A stretch of 64,000 nucleotides of DNA from SAR86 cluster bacterium SAR86B. Lineage in GTDB: Bacteria > Pseudomonadota > Gammaproteobacteria > Magnimaribacterales > D2472. Location: positions 62,001 through 126,000 of the forward strand of contig CAJJAC010000009.1 of assembly GCA_905181955.1 (NCBI GenBank), in the 5' to 3' direction. Numbering within the stretch: position 1 is the first letter of the stretch; each line of letters opens with the position of its first letter. Shown here piece after piece: positions 54,807 through 64,000 of this stretch. The position numbers were made by a program, and so were the translations under genes. The notes under the pieces are model-generated. The model saw only the letters and a list, made by a program, of their open reading frames with translations. It was not told the DNA's origin and did not search any database.

Positions 54807-56654
54807 ATGAAACAATATTCAAATACAAGATTTCTTTTTACCTGCTTCTTCATCATATTGACGTGCAGCTTAATTGCCTCATTAATTCAATCAGACTTTG
54901 GTCGCGTAGAAGTTAATTCAGTAAAATTGTCTACCCAAAAAGGGCAACATTTAGTTTTTGATTTATACAAACCCAATCTTGCAACTGAAGAAAATAAACT
55001 TCCTTTTGTAGTGGTGGTACCTGGATTCCAAAGATCAAAAGAAGCTTTATCAAATATTGCAATAGAATTATCTCGAAGAGGTATGGTTATAGCTCTTATT
55101 GATCCCTATGCACAGGGTCTTTCTAGTTCCTCAAGAAGCAAACGATCAGCAACCACCGAGGGTTATGGAATGTTTCACTTAGTTGAACAAGCGCATTCTG
55201 GAAATTTTTTAAATTATATAGATACTAGTAAAATTGCATCTACTGGTCACTCTATGGGTGGCAATGCTGCTATTAGGGGAGCAAATTATTTTGGCAAAGA
55301 GGCTATAAACAATAATGAGCTAAGTAAACTTCATTCTGTTTTTGTATCTGGGTATGTTTTAACTCTGCAAGATAAGGTTCTTAAGGATATTCGTTCCAAT
55401 GTAGGCGTTAGCTACGCTTTGTATGATGAAGGAGCTTTTAGAAATGAATTATCAGGTTGGGATGCATCAAATATGAAAATTGCACCTGAGTCTTTAAGAG
55501 TTATTAATTGGGGAATCAATAAAGGAAAGCAAGATCTTAAAGAGGTTGAGTTAGGAAAGTATTATGGTTCTTTAGCAGACAGTAATTTGAGAGTTATACA
55601 TAATGAGGAGTTGATCCATCCTTTTCAACCCTACAACAATATAGCTACTGCTAATCAAATAGAGTACTTTGAAAAAGTTTTTAATCTGAATTCATCCATG
55701 TCCTCATCAAATCAGATTTGGCAATGGAAAGAGTTAATGACTTTAATATCAATGATTACAGCGATGGTTATGTTGATTCCGCTATCACGATTTTTATTAT
55801 CATTAAAAATATTTAAGTCACTAGTAAAAGAGATACCAGATGCACTTCCAAAACAAACCAGAAATTCAAAAGTAGTCTTCTGGTTAATATTTTTCTTAGG
55901 AGCGTCTATAGCTTGCTTGTCTTATATACCGATGGTCGATGCTGCTAAAAATATTTTTCAAGCAGCTGCAAGTCGAGAAATGACATGGTTCTACCCTCAA
56001 CGAATGAATAATTCTGTTATGTTATGGGCTTCATTTAATGGGCTTGTAGGATTGCTCTTATTTACGCTTTCATACCAACTCTTTGGAAAAAAACATGGGG
56101 TTTCATCTGCATCATGGGGCCTGAATGTAAATATGAACTACATAATAAAAACATTAGCCTTATCTATTTTAGTTTTTAGTATTTACTACATATTTTTATT
56201 TTTTATTTATTCTATTTTTCATGTTGATTATAGATTCTGGTTTATGGGTGTAAGAATATTTCAACCTGAAATGTTATTAGTATTAGCAATGTATGCTCCG
56301 TTATTCTTTATTTTCTTTTTTTCTAATTCACTAAGAGTCAATGGTGCAATGAGAATAGAAGGGCAACAAGAATGGAAATCTATGCTAATTGCAGGAATTG
56401 CAAACTCATTAGGTCTATTTTTAATTATTTTTATTCAGTACATAACTTTTGCAAGAACAGGAACTGTTTTCTGGACAACTAACTGGCTAAGTGTAAATTT
56501 ACTATTTGCAATTGTTCCTATGATGTTCATCCTTCCTTACTTTAATAGATATTTTTTCTATATGACGGGCAGAGTTTATCTCGGGCCTATGGTGACAACA
56601 TTAGTTTTTATAATGATACTTTCAACTAATACAGTTGTGTATTTACCTATATAA
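54807..56654 (+). CDS. Alpha/beta hydrolase fused to a polytopic membrane domain
   Basis: 615 residues. N-terminal signal anchor (about 8-28), then an extracytoplasmic hydrolase (about 30-300) with [25 protein letters not shown] and the nucleophile elbow GHSMGG (Ser149). An acid and a His ([12 protein letters not shown], about 270) follow. The rest (about 310-615) holds about eight membrane helices, some very Phe-rich ([20 protein letters not shown]). I do not recognise the membrane half. Likely works on a lipid, ester or peptide at the periplasmic face. The 3' end is close to thrS. Confidence 0.82.
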   Translation: MKQYSNTRFLFTCFFIILTCSLIASLIQSDFGRVEVNSVKLSTQKGQHLVFDLYKPNLATEENKLPFVVVVPGFQRSKEALSNIAIELSRRGMVIALIDPYAQGLSSSSRSKRSATTEGYGMFHLVEQAHSGNFLNYIDTSKIASTGHSMGGNAAIRGANYFGKEAINNNELSKLHSVFVSGYVLTLQDKVLKDIRSNVGVSYALYDEGAFRNELSGWDASNMKIAPESLRVINWGINKGKQDLKEVELGKYYGSLADSNLRVIHNEELIHPFQPYNNIATANQIEYFEKVFNLNSSMSSSNQIWQWKELMTLISMITAMVMLIPLSRFLLSLKIFKSLVKEIPDALPKQTRNSKVVFWLIFFLGASIACLSYIPMVDAAKNIFQAAASREMTWFYPQRMNNSVMLWASFNGLVGLLLFTLSYQLFGKKHGVSSASWGLNVNMNYIIKTLALSILVFSIYYIFLFFIYSIFHVDYRFWFMGVRIFQPEMLLVLAMYAPLFFIFFFSNSLRVNGAMRIEGQQEWKSMLIAGIANSLGLFLIIFIQYITFARTGTVFWTTNWLSVNLLFAIVPMMFILPYFNRYFFYMTGRVYLGPMVTTLVFIMILSTNTVVYLPI

Positions 56655-56664
56655 TATTATCGAT

Positions 56665-58602
56665 ATGAACATTACACTGCCAGATGGAAGTATTCGCGAG
56701 CTTGAAAAGGGCTCAACTGGACTAGATTTAGCTAATGATATTGGACCAGGTTTAGCAAAAGCAGCGATTGCAGTAGTAGTTAATGGATCTCAAAGAGATT
56801 TATGTGACCCAATTATTGATGACTCAAAAGTATCTATTGTAACTATAGATTCTGATGAAGGATTGGAAATAATGCGTCATACACTATCTGCTCAAGTTTT
56901 AGCAAGAGCAATTAAAAACCTATATCCAAATTCAAAGCTAGCTATCGGACCAACCATTGATGATGGTTTTTATTATGATTTCTTAACTGAAAAAGCTATC
57001 TCATCTGATGACTTGCCTAAAATTGAGAACGAAATGCGTAATATTATTGCTTCAGGTGATTCGATTAGTAAATCTTTAAATACAAAGAAAGAAGCTATAA
57101 AGACTTTTAAGGCAAAACAAGAAGGTTATAAAGTAGACATTATTAATGACTCAGACCAAGAAGATAATTTTCAAATATATCAGCAAGGCGAATCAGACTT
57201 CATTGATTTGTGCAGAGGGCCACATTTACCTAATTTAAAGCATATAGGCGCTTTCAAACTTACTAAGGTAGCTGGAGCTTATTGGCGTGGTAATTCAGAT
57301 AATGAGATGTTGACTAGAGTCTATGGAACTGCATGGAAATCAGATAAAGAATTAAATGCTTATCTTCTTAGGCTAGAAGAGGCTGAAAAACGCGATCATA
57401 GAAAACTTGCGAAAGAAATGGACTTATTCCATTTTCAAGAGGAAGCACCTGGCATGGTTTTCTGGCATCCAAATGGTTGGACTATATATAGAGCTTTAGA
57501 AGACTATATGCGTTATCGATTGAATAACTCTAACTATCAAGAAATTAAAACACCTCAAGTCGTTGATAGAAAACTTTGGGAGGCATCAGGTCATTGGGAT
57601 AAGTATAGAGAGAATATGTTTATCACTGAAATAGATGAAGAGCATGCCAATGAAAAAAGAGTAAATGCTCTTAAGCCAATGAATTGCCCATGCCATGTTC
57701 AGGTATATAACCAAGGACTTAAATCATATAGAGATCTACCTTTAAGATTAGCCGAATTTGGTTCATGCCATAGATATGAAGCATCAGGAACTATGCACGG
57801 TCTTATGAGAGTTAGAGGATTTACTCAAGATGATGGCCACATATTTTGCACTGAATCTCAAATTGAATCAGAGACAGCCATATTCATAAAACTTCTATCA
57901 AGCATTTATCAAGACTTAGGTTTTGCAGACTTCTCTATTAAGTTATCTACAAGACCCGAAGTGAGAGTTGGTTCTGATGCGGTTTGGGATAAAGCTGAAG
58001 CAGCATTAGAGAATGCAATTAAGAAACTCAGTCTTCCTTATACCCTAGAAGAAGGGGATGGTGCTTTTTACGGACCAAAGCTCGACTTTGTTTTAACTGA
58101 TGCTATAGGTCGCGAATGGCAATGTGGTACTTTTCAAGCAGATTTCAATCTACCAGATAGATTAGATGCTGAATATATAGGTGAGGATGGCTCAAAACAT
58201 CAACCTGTAATGATACATAGAGCAATTCTGGGATCTTTTGAGCGCTTTATTGGTGTTTTAATTGAAAACTATTCAGGTAGGTTACCTTTATGGCTTGCGC
58301 CACGCCAAGTTGTTATAGCTTCAATCATCTCAGATGTTGATTCCTATGTAGATGAGGTTGCTCAACTTTTAAAATTAAAAGGTGTAAGAGTAGAAACTGA
58401 TAAAAGAAATGAAAAAATTAGTTATAAAGTTAGAGAGCATAGTGCAGCAAAGGTTCCAGTTATTATGGTCATAGGAAAAAAAGAGGCTGAGGAAAGAAGT
58501 CTTTCAGTAAGACGTCTTGGAAGTGATAAAAATATCTCCTATGATCTTGATCATATAATTGATGAAATTTCTCATGAGTCAAAATCACCCCATAGTTCAT
58601 AA
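56665..58602 (+). CDS. thrS: Threonine-tRNA ligase
   Basis: 645 residues from ATG 56665 ([10 protein letters not shown]), matching E. coli ThrS (642); an ATG at 56635 inside the previous gene is unlikely. TGS domain at the N-terminus, then the editing domain, then the class II core with the zinc Cys in MNCPCH and motif 2 [23 protein letters not shown]. The anticodon-binding domain starts near [10 protein letters not shown]. Usually infC-rpmI-rplT follow; here yidD does, 8 bases after. Confidence 0.97.
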   Translation: MNITLPDGSIRELEKGSTGLDLANDIGPGLAKAAIAVVVNGSQRDLCDPIIDDSKVSIVTIDSDEGLEIMRHTLSAQVLARAIKNLYPNSKLAIGPTIDDGFYYDFLTEKAISSDDLPKIENEMRNIIASGDSISKSLNTKKEAIKTFKAKQEGYKVDIINDSDQEDNFQIYQQGESDFIDLCRGPHLPNLKHIGAFKLTKVAGAYWRGNSDNEMLTRVYGTAWKSDKELNAYLLRLEEAEKRDHRKLAKEMDLFHFQEEAPGMVFWHPNGWTIYRALEDYMRYRLNNSNYQEIKTPQVVDRKLWEASGHWDKYRENMFITEIDEEHANEKRVNALKPMNCPCHVQVYNQGLKSYRDLPLRLAEFGSCHRYEASGTMHGLMRVRGFTQDDGHIFCTESQIESETAIFIKLLSSIYQDLGFADFSIKLSTRPEVRVGSDAVWDKAEAALENAIKKLSLPYTLEEGDGAFYGPKLDFVLTDAIGREWQCGTFQADFNLPDRLDAEYIGEDGSKHQPVMIHRAILGSFERFIGVLIENYSGRLPLWLAPRQVVIASIISDVDSYVDEVAQLLKLKGVRVETDKRNEKISYKVREHSAAKVPVIMVIGKKEAEERSLSVRRLGSDKNISYDLDHIIDEISHESKSPHSS

Positions 58603-58610
58603 AACTAATA

Positions 58611-58823
58611 GTGCTTAAAGCTTTTTTTATAAAGCTTGTTAAGAGCTATCAATACTTGATATCTCCATTAATGGGCCCTAGTTGCAGATTTACTCCTACA
58701 TGTTCAGAGTATTCAATTCAGGCTATAGATAAATATGGACCCATAAAAGGTACTTGGTTAAGTATTAAAAGAGTTTCAAGGTGCCACCCTTGGAGCAAAA
58801 ACGGATATGACCCATTAGTGTAG
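58611..58823 (+). CDS. yidD: Membrane protein insertion efficiency factor YidD
   Basis: 70 residues from a GTG start. The whole family signature is present: amphipathic N-terminal helix, [37 protein letters not shown], and [15 protein letters not shown] with conserved cysteines. It helps YidC-dependent insertion. Usually between rnpA and yidC; here it is 8 bases after thrS. Confidence 0.95.
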   Translation: MLKAFFIKLVKSYQYLISPLMGPSCRFTPTCSEYSIQAIDKYGPIKGTWLSIKRVSRCHPWSKNGYDPLV

Positions 58824-58934
58824 TTTTTAAACCTATCTTTTATACCTAAAATTTAAATCTATTTTATTATGACTAAGAGCTCTTTTTATGAGAATATAGC
58901 GATAATTTTTATATACACAAAGGGAAAACCAAGT

Positions 58935-61730
58935 ATGAACATATCATTAAGATATCTAATGGGTGCTACTGCATCAATATTTTTATTAATACCAACAAAT
59001 CTTTTTGCTCAAGAAGTTGAAGAGATTCTGACAACTGCGACAAGAAAATCTGAGTCTATTCAGGATGTTGCGCTTTCAGTTCAAGCTCTTTCAGCAGATG
59101 CTCTTGATAGTGCTGGAGTAACTGAAGTTCAGGATTTAGCTGAATTAGTTCCAGGATTCTCATACCAAAATGTTCTTGGTTCAGGTTCTTTATATACTAT
59201 TAGAGGAGCTTCTAGTGCTGCGGTTGGAGCAGGTACTGCTTCTTCCGTGCAAACAGCTATTAATGGTCATACATTAGCAGGAAGTGCTTTTGGTGAAATT
59301 GGTTTTTTTGATGTCGAGCAAGTAAATATTCTTGCAGGTCCTCAAGGAACTCTTTATGGAAGAAACGTTGTTGGCGGACTCATTAACTTAGTAACTGCAA
59401 GACCTGAAGCTGAAGTTGGTGGATACATTAATGTTGAAATGGGTAACTATGGATCAGAAAGAATTACTACAGCGATCAACTTACCGCTTGGTGACAATGT
59501 AAGAACAAGACTAGCTTATGGTTCATTTGTTAAAGATGGATGGGTTAAAAATATTGGTACTGGTAATGATATTGATGGAAGAGATTCTTATGCAATCAGA
59601 TTATCAGTTGATGTGGATTTAGATGATTCAAGCTCATTGCGTTTTAATACTGCTGAATATTCTTCAGATGACAACAGAATGAATATTGGTGGTCAATACT
59701 GTGAACAGGATATTTTTTATGGCTGTTCACCTTTTGAAAAGGGTCAATTAGGCCAAACAGCTCATGAAGCTGGAACTATTATTGGATTTATTGATTCTCT
59801 AACGTTTTTAAGACCATCATCTAGCTTTGATTCTTATGCAAATACTACAAAGTTCGCAACTCTTGATAGGGTTAATAAAAACCATGATCCAGATAGACAA
59901 CAGGTTGTTCAAAACTCGCAGATTGAGTACATAAAAGAACTATCTGACATGACTTTTAAAGCTAAATATTCTTATTCAGTAAGAGACTATCAGCATACAG
60001 ATGATCAAGATCATTCGTTTGCAAGTGAAACATTCTCTACTGCGGTTGGTCCTGTTCCTGCAATGGAACTTCAATTCCAGTGTTTTAATGCTGCAATGGT
60101 TGATCGTTCAGAATCTGTGGAGTGTTCTCAAGCTGTTGACATCAACAGACAATCAGAAATTAATTTAATCTCAGATTTCAATGGTCCACATAACTTTACT
60201 GCTGGTCTATACATGAGAGAAAATGATGGAGCTAATAACTACATCCTTCAAACTGCTGGTTATCAAATGCTAAGATCTTTTGATCTTCACCCTTACAGCG
60301 CTTCTCTATTTGGTGGAGCTTTGAATGGTAAAGGCGGAATAGCATTTTGGTCAGTATTCGGTGGAGTGTTTGGTGCTGTAGCTCCTGCAATTCCTGCGAT
60401 TGGAATTCCGGCTGCTTTAGGATTAATCACTCAAAATACTTTAGGCACATGTGCTGCTTATGGTGGATTATGTGATAGAACTCTTCCAAATGAATTAGGT
60501 GGATTAATCACCAGTCAAAATACAAAAGTTAAATCAAATGCTTTATTTGGTGAGTATTACTATGACATAGACGATGCTACTAAATTAACCTTAGGTATGA
60601 GATATAACGATGATACTTATGAAAGTACTATATTTAGTACTTTAGGTGATGTGACTAACCCTAACTACACATATAACCCTACATATAGTAGAAATAATTC
60701 TGGTCAAACTAGAGAGCAATCAGAGAATAGTGCTTTTACATACAAGATGGCAATTCAACGTTTTGTTAATGACAACACTATGGTTTACGCATCTTATACA
60801 ACTGGTCTAAAAGCTGGTGGAACATCTCCTAATGAGCTAGGTATATCTTTACCTTATGGCGAAGAAGAGTCTATTAATACTGAAATTGGAATCAGAAATA
60901 TTCTAATGGATGGAAGATTGCTTTTAAATGCTACTTACTTTGAATTTGATGTTACTAATGGTCAATATGGTCAGCTAGAAAGAGCCGGTGTTGTTAATAG
61001 AACTTTTGATTACATGAACAAAGGTTTTGAAGGTCAAATGAAATTCTTCTTAACAGATAATACTGAAATTGATTTCAACTTCTTAGCATCTGACTCAGCA
61101 ATGGGTAACGGTGTTGCAAGAGATCCAAATAATCCAAATAACGCTACCACTATGATCACTTCTGGTTTTGGAACTAGTGCTTTAGCAGGAATTCTTCAAG
61201 CAACTGGTATGGATGCAGCTACAGCAGCTGGAACAGCAGCAGCTGTTGGAAATGCTTTTGGTTCATACGCATCACTGGTGCAATGGGGCTTAACAGACGC
61301 TGGTATTATTTATAATCTTCAAGGAGATGTTCAAACATTAGCTGGCTTCTCAAGTGATGCTATGCAGCAACTTGAAGGCAATAAAGTTCCTTTGGTATCT
61401 GATCTTGATTATAACTTATCAATCTCACAAAGATTCCCTACATCAGGTGGTGTAACAGACGTTAAATTAACATATGTTCATAAAGGTGAAAGAGAAGGAG
61501 ATCTCTTTAATTCTGCTAGATTTAAACTTCCTGAAGCACAATATATGGATATATTAGCTACATTCACACCTGCATCTGAAGAATGGTATGTTGGTGGTTT
61601 TATTAAAAATATAGCTGATAAAAGATTTCAACATGGCGTTACTGCAAACGGTAACTTAGCTGGTGGTGGTGTTCATATCACATTTGCTAATCCTAGAACT
61701 TATGGAATCAAGTTTGGATTGAATTTCTAA
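58935..61730 (+). CDS. Large TonB-dependent receptor with hydrophobic Gly/Ala-rich insertions
   Basis: 931 residues from ATG 58935 (NISLRYLMGATASIFLLIPT; signal to FAQ); an upstream ATG at 58869 would add a non-signal extension. TonB-box-like EEILTTATR, plug with ILAGPQGTLYGRNVVGG, barrel and a typical C-terminal region (TYGIKFGLNF). Two stretches look foreign to a barrel: about residues 465-499 (hydrophobic, GAVAPAIPAIGIPAA) and about 741-785 (Ala/Gly/Thr-rich, DAATAAGTAAAVGNAFG). They are probably loops. Ligand unknown. Confidence 0.94.
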   Translation: MNISLRYLMGATASIFLLIPTNLFAQEVEEILTTATRKSESIQDVALSVQALSADALDSAGVTEVQDLAELVPGFSYQNVLGSGSLYTIRGASSAAVGAGTASSVQTAINGHTLAGSAFGEIGFFDVEQVNILAGPQGTLYGRNVVGGLINLVTARPEAEVGGYINVEMGNYGSERITTAINLPLGDNVRTRLAYGSFVKDGWVKNIGTGNDIDGRDSYAIRLSVDVDLDDSSSLRFNTAEYSSDDNRMNIGGQYCEQDIFYGCSPFEKGQLGQTAHEAGTIIGFIDSLTFLRPSSSFDSYANTTKFATLDRVNKNHDPDRQQVVQNSQIEYIKELSDMTFKAKYSYSVRDYQHTDDQDHSFASETFSTAVGPVPAMELQFQCFNAAMVDRSESVECSQAVDINRQSEINLISDFNGPHNFTAGLYMRENDGANNYILQTAGYQMLRSFDLHPYSASLFGGALNGKGGIAFWSVFGGVFGAVAPAIPAIGIPAALGLITQNTLGTCAAYGGLCDRTLPNELGGLITSQNTKVKSNALFGEYYYDIDDATKLTLGMRYNDDTYESTIFSTLGDVTNPNYTYNPTYSRNNSGQTREQSENSAFTYKMAIQRFVNDNTMVYASYTTGLKAGGTSPNELGISLPYGEEESINTEIGIRNILMDGRLLLNATYFEFDVTNGQYGQLERAGVVNRTFDYMNKGFEGQMKFFLTDNTEIDFNFLASDSAMGNGVARDPNNPNNATTMITSGFGTSALAGILQATGMDAATAAGTAAAVGNAFGSYASLVQWGLTDAGIIYNLQGDVQTLAGFSSDAMQQLEGNKVPLVSDLDYNLSISQRFPTSGGVTDVKLTYVHKGEREGDLFNSARFKLPEAQYMDILATFTPASEEWYVGGFIKNIADKRFQHGVTANGNLAGGGVHITFANPRTYGIKFGLNF

Positions 61731-61749
61731 ATTAAAATTAGATAAATTA

Positions 61750-61776
61750 AAAGCTCGGCTTATGTCGGGCTTTTTT
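61750..61776 (+). terminator. Rho-independent terminator of the TonB receptor gene
   Basis: AAAGCTCGGC, loop TTAT, and GTCGGGCTTT followed by more T. Ten pairs with two G-U, then a T-run, 19 bases after the stop. It is just before the stop of the convergent hot-dog gene. Confidence 0.8.
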
Positions 61777-62263
61777 ATGCAAGATCTTTTATTTTAAGCC
61801 TAAGCTCCATATTAATTGGATGCTTGGTATTGTCTTTCATGATTAAAAGTAGGTTGTTTAGAAAATCATTTTGCATCTCTGAAGTTTTTCTAGACTTCAT
61901 ATCAATATGTCCAAGAACAGTTTCATACAATGCGCATACATCTCCACTTTCGTTAGTTAAAACTCCAGCTATATGAATAAGCTTTTTATTAACATTATGC
62001 AGCCTGTATCTGGGTAGTATTTTTTCTCCCAATAGACATTCTTTCATATATCTATAGTTATCTTCTAAGGTAAAGGATGAGAATCCTAAATCAAAATACT
62101 CATCAGAAAACCCCATATCAATTGAATAAAAATTTCCAAAAGCAAAACCCAATAACTGGTTGTAATAAAGAACATTCATATGACCATTCAGATCACACAT
62201 CTCTTCAGTTATTTTTATAGATTCAGCATTGTATGGAAATGTTTTTTTTAAATTGTCTGACAT
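61775..62263 (-). CDS. Hot-dog-fold acyl-CoA thioesterase-like protein
   Basis: 162 residues. The family motif DLNGHMNVLYYNQLLGFAF near 24-42 is typical of 4HBT-type thioesterases (Asp and HMN). Followed by a beta-rich region with LTNESGDVCALYETVLGHID. Substrate not visible; carnitine-type or acyl-CoA substrates are common for relatives. It is divergent from aceE. Confidence 0.8.
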   Translation of the reverse strand: MSDNLKKTFPYNAESIKITEEMCDLNGHMNVLYYNQLLGFAFGNFYSIDMGFSDEYFDLGFSSFTLEDNYRYMKECLLGEKILPRYRLHNVNKKLIHIAGVLTNESGDVCALYETVLGHIDMKSRKTSEMQNDFLNNLLLIMKDNTKHPINMELRLKIKDLA

Positions 62264-62269
62264 AATTTT

Positions 62270-62298
62270 TTAATATTAAATTTTAAAAGTATTATAAT
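62270..62298 (+). promoter_or_regulatory. Sigma-70-like promoter of aceE
   Basis: TTAATA (62270-62275) and a perfect TATAAT (62293-62298) with a 17-base spacer. Transcription starting near 62305 would give a leader of about 40 bases containing AAGGAG at 62336-62341. Confidence 0.5.
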
Positions 62299-62346
62299 TA
62301 ATGAGTTGTTAATTGCCATAACTTTGTATTTTAAAAAGGAGTACTT

Positions 62347-64000
62347 TTGAATAAAGATAATAAAGATAATAAAGATATAGATTCCATCGAAACGCAGGAA
62401 TGGACTGAAGCAATTGATTCTGTTATTAAAAATGCCGGCCCAGAAAGAGCTTCTTATCTTCTTACAGAGCTTGCGAAGAAACTTACTGCAGCAGGCGAAG
62501 TTCCTTCATATAACTTAACAACACCTTTTAGAAATACTATTCCCTCAAACGAAGAAGCTGCTATGCCTGGTGATCTTTTCATGGAAAGACGCATTAGGTC
62601 TTTAATTAGATGGAATGCATTAGCGTTAGTCTTAAGAGCAAATAAGGGTGATGAAGAGTTAGGTGGGCATATTGCGACCTTTTCATCTTCTGCCACTTTG
62701 TATGATGTCGGCTTTAATTATTTTTTTAGAGGCTCTGAAAATCAATTAGAGGACCTAATTTACTATCAAGGTCACTCTTCTCCAGGAATTTATGCAAGGA
62801 GCTTTCTCGAAGGCTACTTTAGTGAACGTGATTTAGATAATTTTAGAAGAGAAGCTGGTAGCCCAGGACTTTCTTCTTATCCACATCCTTGGCTAATGCC
62901 AGATTATTGGCAGTTTCCTGTAGTTTCGATGGGGCTAGGACCTATCATGGGCGTCTATCAAGCTCATATTATGAGATATTTATCGGCAAGAGGCCTTGTA
63001 CCGAGAAATGATAGAAAGGTATGGGTTTTTTGTGGTGATGGTGAGATGGATGAGCCTGAATCAAAGGGTTCAATAGGTTTGGCTGGCAGAGAGAAGCTTG
63101 AAAATCTAATTTTTGTAATTAATTGTAATCTTCAAAGACTAGATGGGCCTGTTCGCGGAAATGGAAAAATCATTCAAGAATTAGAAACAGAATTTAGAGG
63201 CTCTGGTTGGAATGTTATCAAGGTTGTATGGGGTAGAAAATGGGATGCATTATTTGCGAAAGATAAAGAAGGGAAGCTCCAAGAAATAATGGACCATGTG
63301 GTTGATGGAGAATTACAAAACTACAAAGCTAAAGGCGGCGCCTATACAAGAGAAAATTTCTTTGGAAAAAATCCAGATGTTTTGGAAATGGTAGATGATC
63401 TTACCGACGAAGATATATATAAATTAAATAGAGGCGGGCACGATCCTTATAAAGTTTATGCTGCATATCATAAAGCTGTTAATTCCTCAGGAGCACCAAC
63501 AGTTATTTTGGCTTTAACTACAAAAGGTTATGGCATAGGCTCAAGAGAGGCTGACAATACTACCCACCAAGTCAAAAAACTTTCTTTAGAAAATATAAAG
63601 GCATTTAGAGATAACTTTGATATTCCAGTTAATGATGATGAAATTGAATCATTGCCTTATGTTAGACCGCCAGAGAATTCACCTGAAATAGTTTATATGA
63701 AGAAAACTCGTGAAAAGCTGGGTGGCTTCATACCAAGACGAAGAAATAAAATAAAGAAACTCAAGATGCCTGATGAAAAGCATTTCGAACCCCTTATTAA
63801 AGGTATGGGTGACAGAAAAGTTTCCACGACCATGGCAACTGTAAGGCTTATGACAAGCTTATTAAAAGATTCAAATATAGGTGAAAGGATTGTTCCAATA
63901 GTGCCTGATGAGGCTCGAACGTTTGGAATGGAAGGTTTATTTAAACAAATAGGTATTTATTCCTCAGAAGGACAAAAATATGAGCCTGAAGATGTAGATA
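62347..64000 (+). CDS. aceE: Pyruvate dehydrogenase E1 component, homodimeric type (3' end outside window)
   Basis: Decarboxylates pyruvate with thiamine diphosphate for the pyruvate dehydrogenase complex. Start is TTG at 62347, five bases after AAGGAG. 551 codons are visible of roughly 890. Starts NKDNKDNKDIDSIETQEW, encoded by three copies of the 9-base repeat AATAAAGAT. The TPP motif GDGEMDEPES...NCNLQRLDGPVRGNGK and family stretches such as GHSSPGIYARSFLEG are intact. It is the AceE form, not the alpha/beta heterotetramer. aceF and lpd are probably downstream outside the window. Confidence 0.96.
   Translation, partial: MNKDNKDNKDIDSIETQEWTEAIDSVIKNAGPERASYLLTELAKKLTAAGEVPSYNLTTPFRNTIPSNEEAAMPGDLFMERRIRSLIRWNALALVLRANKGDEELGGHIATFSSSATLYDVGFNYFFRGSENQLEDLIYYQGHSSPGIYARSFLEGYFSERDLDNFRREAGSPGLSSYPHPWLMPDYWQFPVVSMGLGPIMGVYQAHIMRYLSARGLVPRNDRKVWVFCGDGEMDEPESKGSIGLAGREKLENLIFVINCNLQRLDGPVRGNGKIIQELETEFRGSGWNVIKVVWGRKWDALFAKDKEGKLQEIMDHVVDGELQNYKAKGGAYTRENFFGKNPDVLEMVDDLTDEDIYKLNRGGHDPYKVYAAYHKAVNSSGAPTVILALTTKGYGIGSREADNTTHQVKKLSLENIKAFRDNFDIPVNDDEIESLPYVRPPENSPEIVYMKKTREKLGGFIPRRRNKIKKLKMPDEKHFEPLIKGMGDRKVSTTMATVRLMTSLLKDSNIGERIVPIVPDEARTFGMEGLFKQIGIYSSEGQKYEPEDVD

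Noticed and set aside
1-64000. CRISPR array, insertion sequences or prophage
   Set aside because: No regularly spaced direct repeats, transposase, integrase or structural phage genes were seen on either strand, reading by eye.

Overview
The window is a compact, AT-rich stretch of bacterial chromosome, almost entirely protein-coding. About 61 protein genes are called (aroC is cut at the left edge, aceE at the right), with two tRNA genes. I see no rRNA, CRISPR array, insertion sequence, integrase or phage gene. No intergenic gap exceeds about 300 bases. Gene order points to a gammaproteobacterium: leuC-leuD-leuB-asd-fimV-truA-trpF-trpB-trpA-accD-dedD-cvpA-purF and alaS-lysC-...-tRNA-Ser(GCU) are recognisable Pseudomonas-like arrangements. 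Small size, low GC, overlapping genes, large TonB-dependent receptors and many non-ATG starts fit a streamlined marine lineage such as SAR86. That assignment is inference and not proven by the sequence.

Layout. 1-12967 (+): a biosynthetic run for chorismate, leucine, aspartate semialdehyde, tryptophan, malonyl-CoA and purines, with FimV-, DedD- and CvpA-like envelope genes. 12960-24746 (mostly -): a secreted esterase, AcnB, a membrane reductase/MAPEG/secreted-protein operon, a UmuDC operon with a near-perfect LexA box, LpxH, a cyclophilin, a sulfotransferase, a methyltransferase and an SDR. 24830-39566: an NAD-dependent reductase, tRNA-Asn, UvrB, a lytic transglycosylase lipoprotein, PurL, two Nudix hydrolases, a gamma-carbonic-anhydrase-like protein, AlaS, LysC, a dihydroorotase and tRNA-Ser. 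39667-46271: an accessory-looking block of lipoproteins and secreted proteins of unknown role, a PIF1-like helicase, a one-domain alkyltransferase and a CotH-kinase lipoprotein. 46268-64000: a metallo-hydrolase, an enoyl-CoA hydratase-like protein, a 2-hydroxyacid dehydrogenase, folE-maf-PTPS-like-cysS, two TonB-dependent receptors, a membrane-embedded hydrolase, ThrS, YidD, a hot-dog thioesterase and the start of AceE.

I do not see a convincing new multi-gene system. The most rewarding points are: clean absence of folC and csrA from otherwise conserved loci; a dihydroorotase with Gln in place of the first HxH histidine; a PTPS-like protein next to folE that lacks usual zinc ligands; a cyclophilin gene that may make both an exported and a cytosolic form; a hydrolase fused to about eight membrane helices; a TonB receptor with unusual Gly/Ala-rich insertions; and a block of uncharacterised exported proteins around a CotH kinase.
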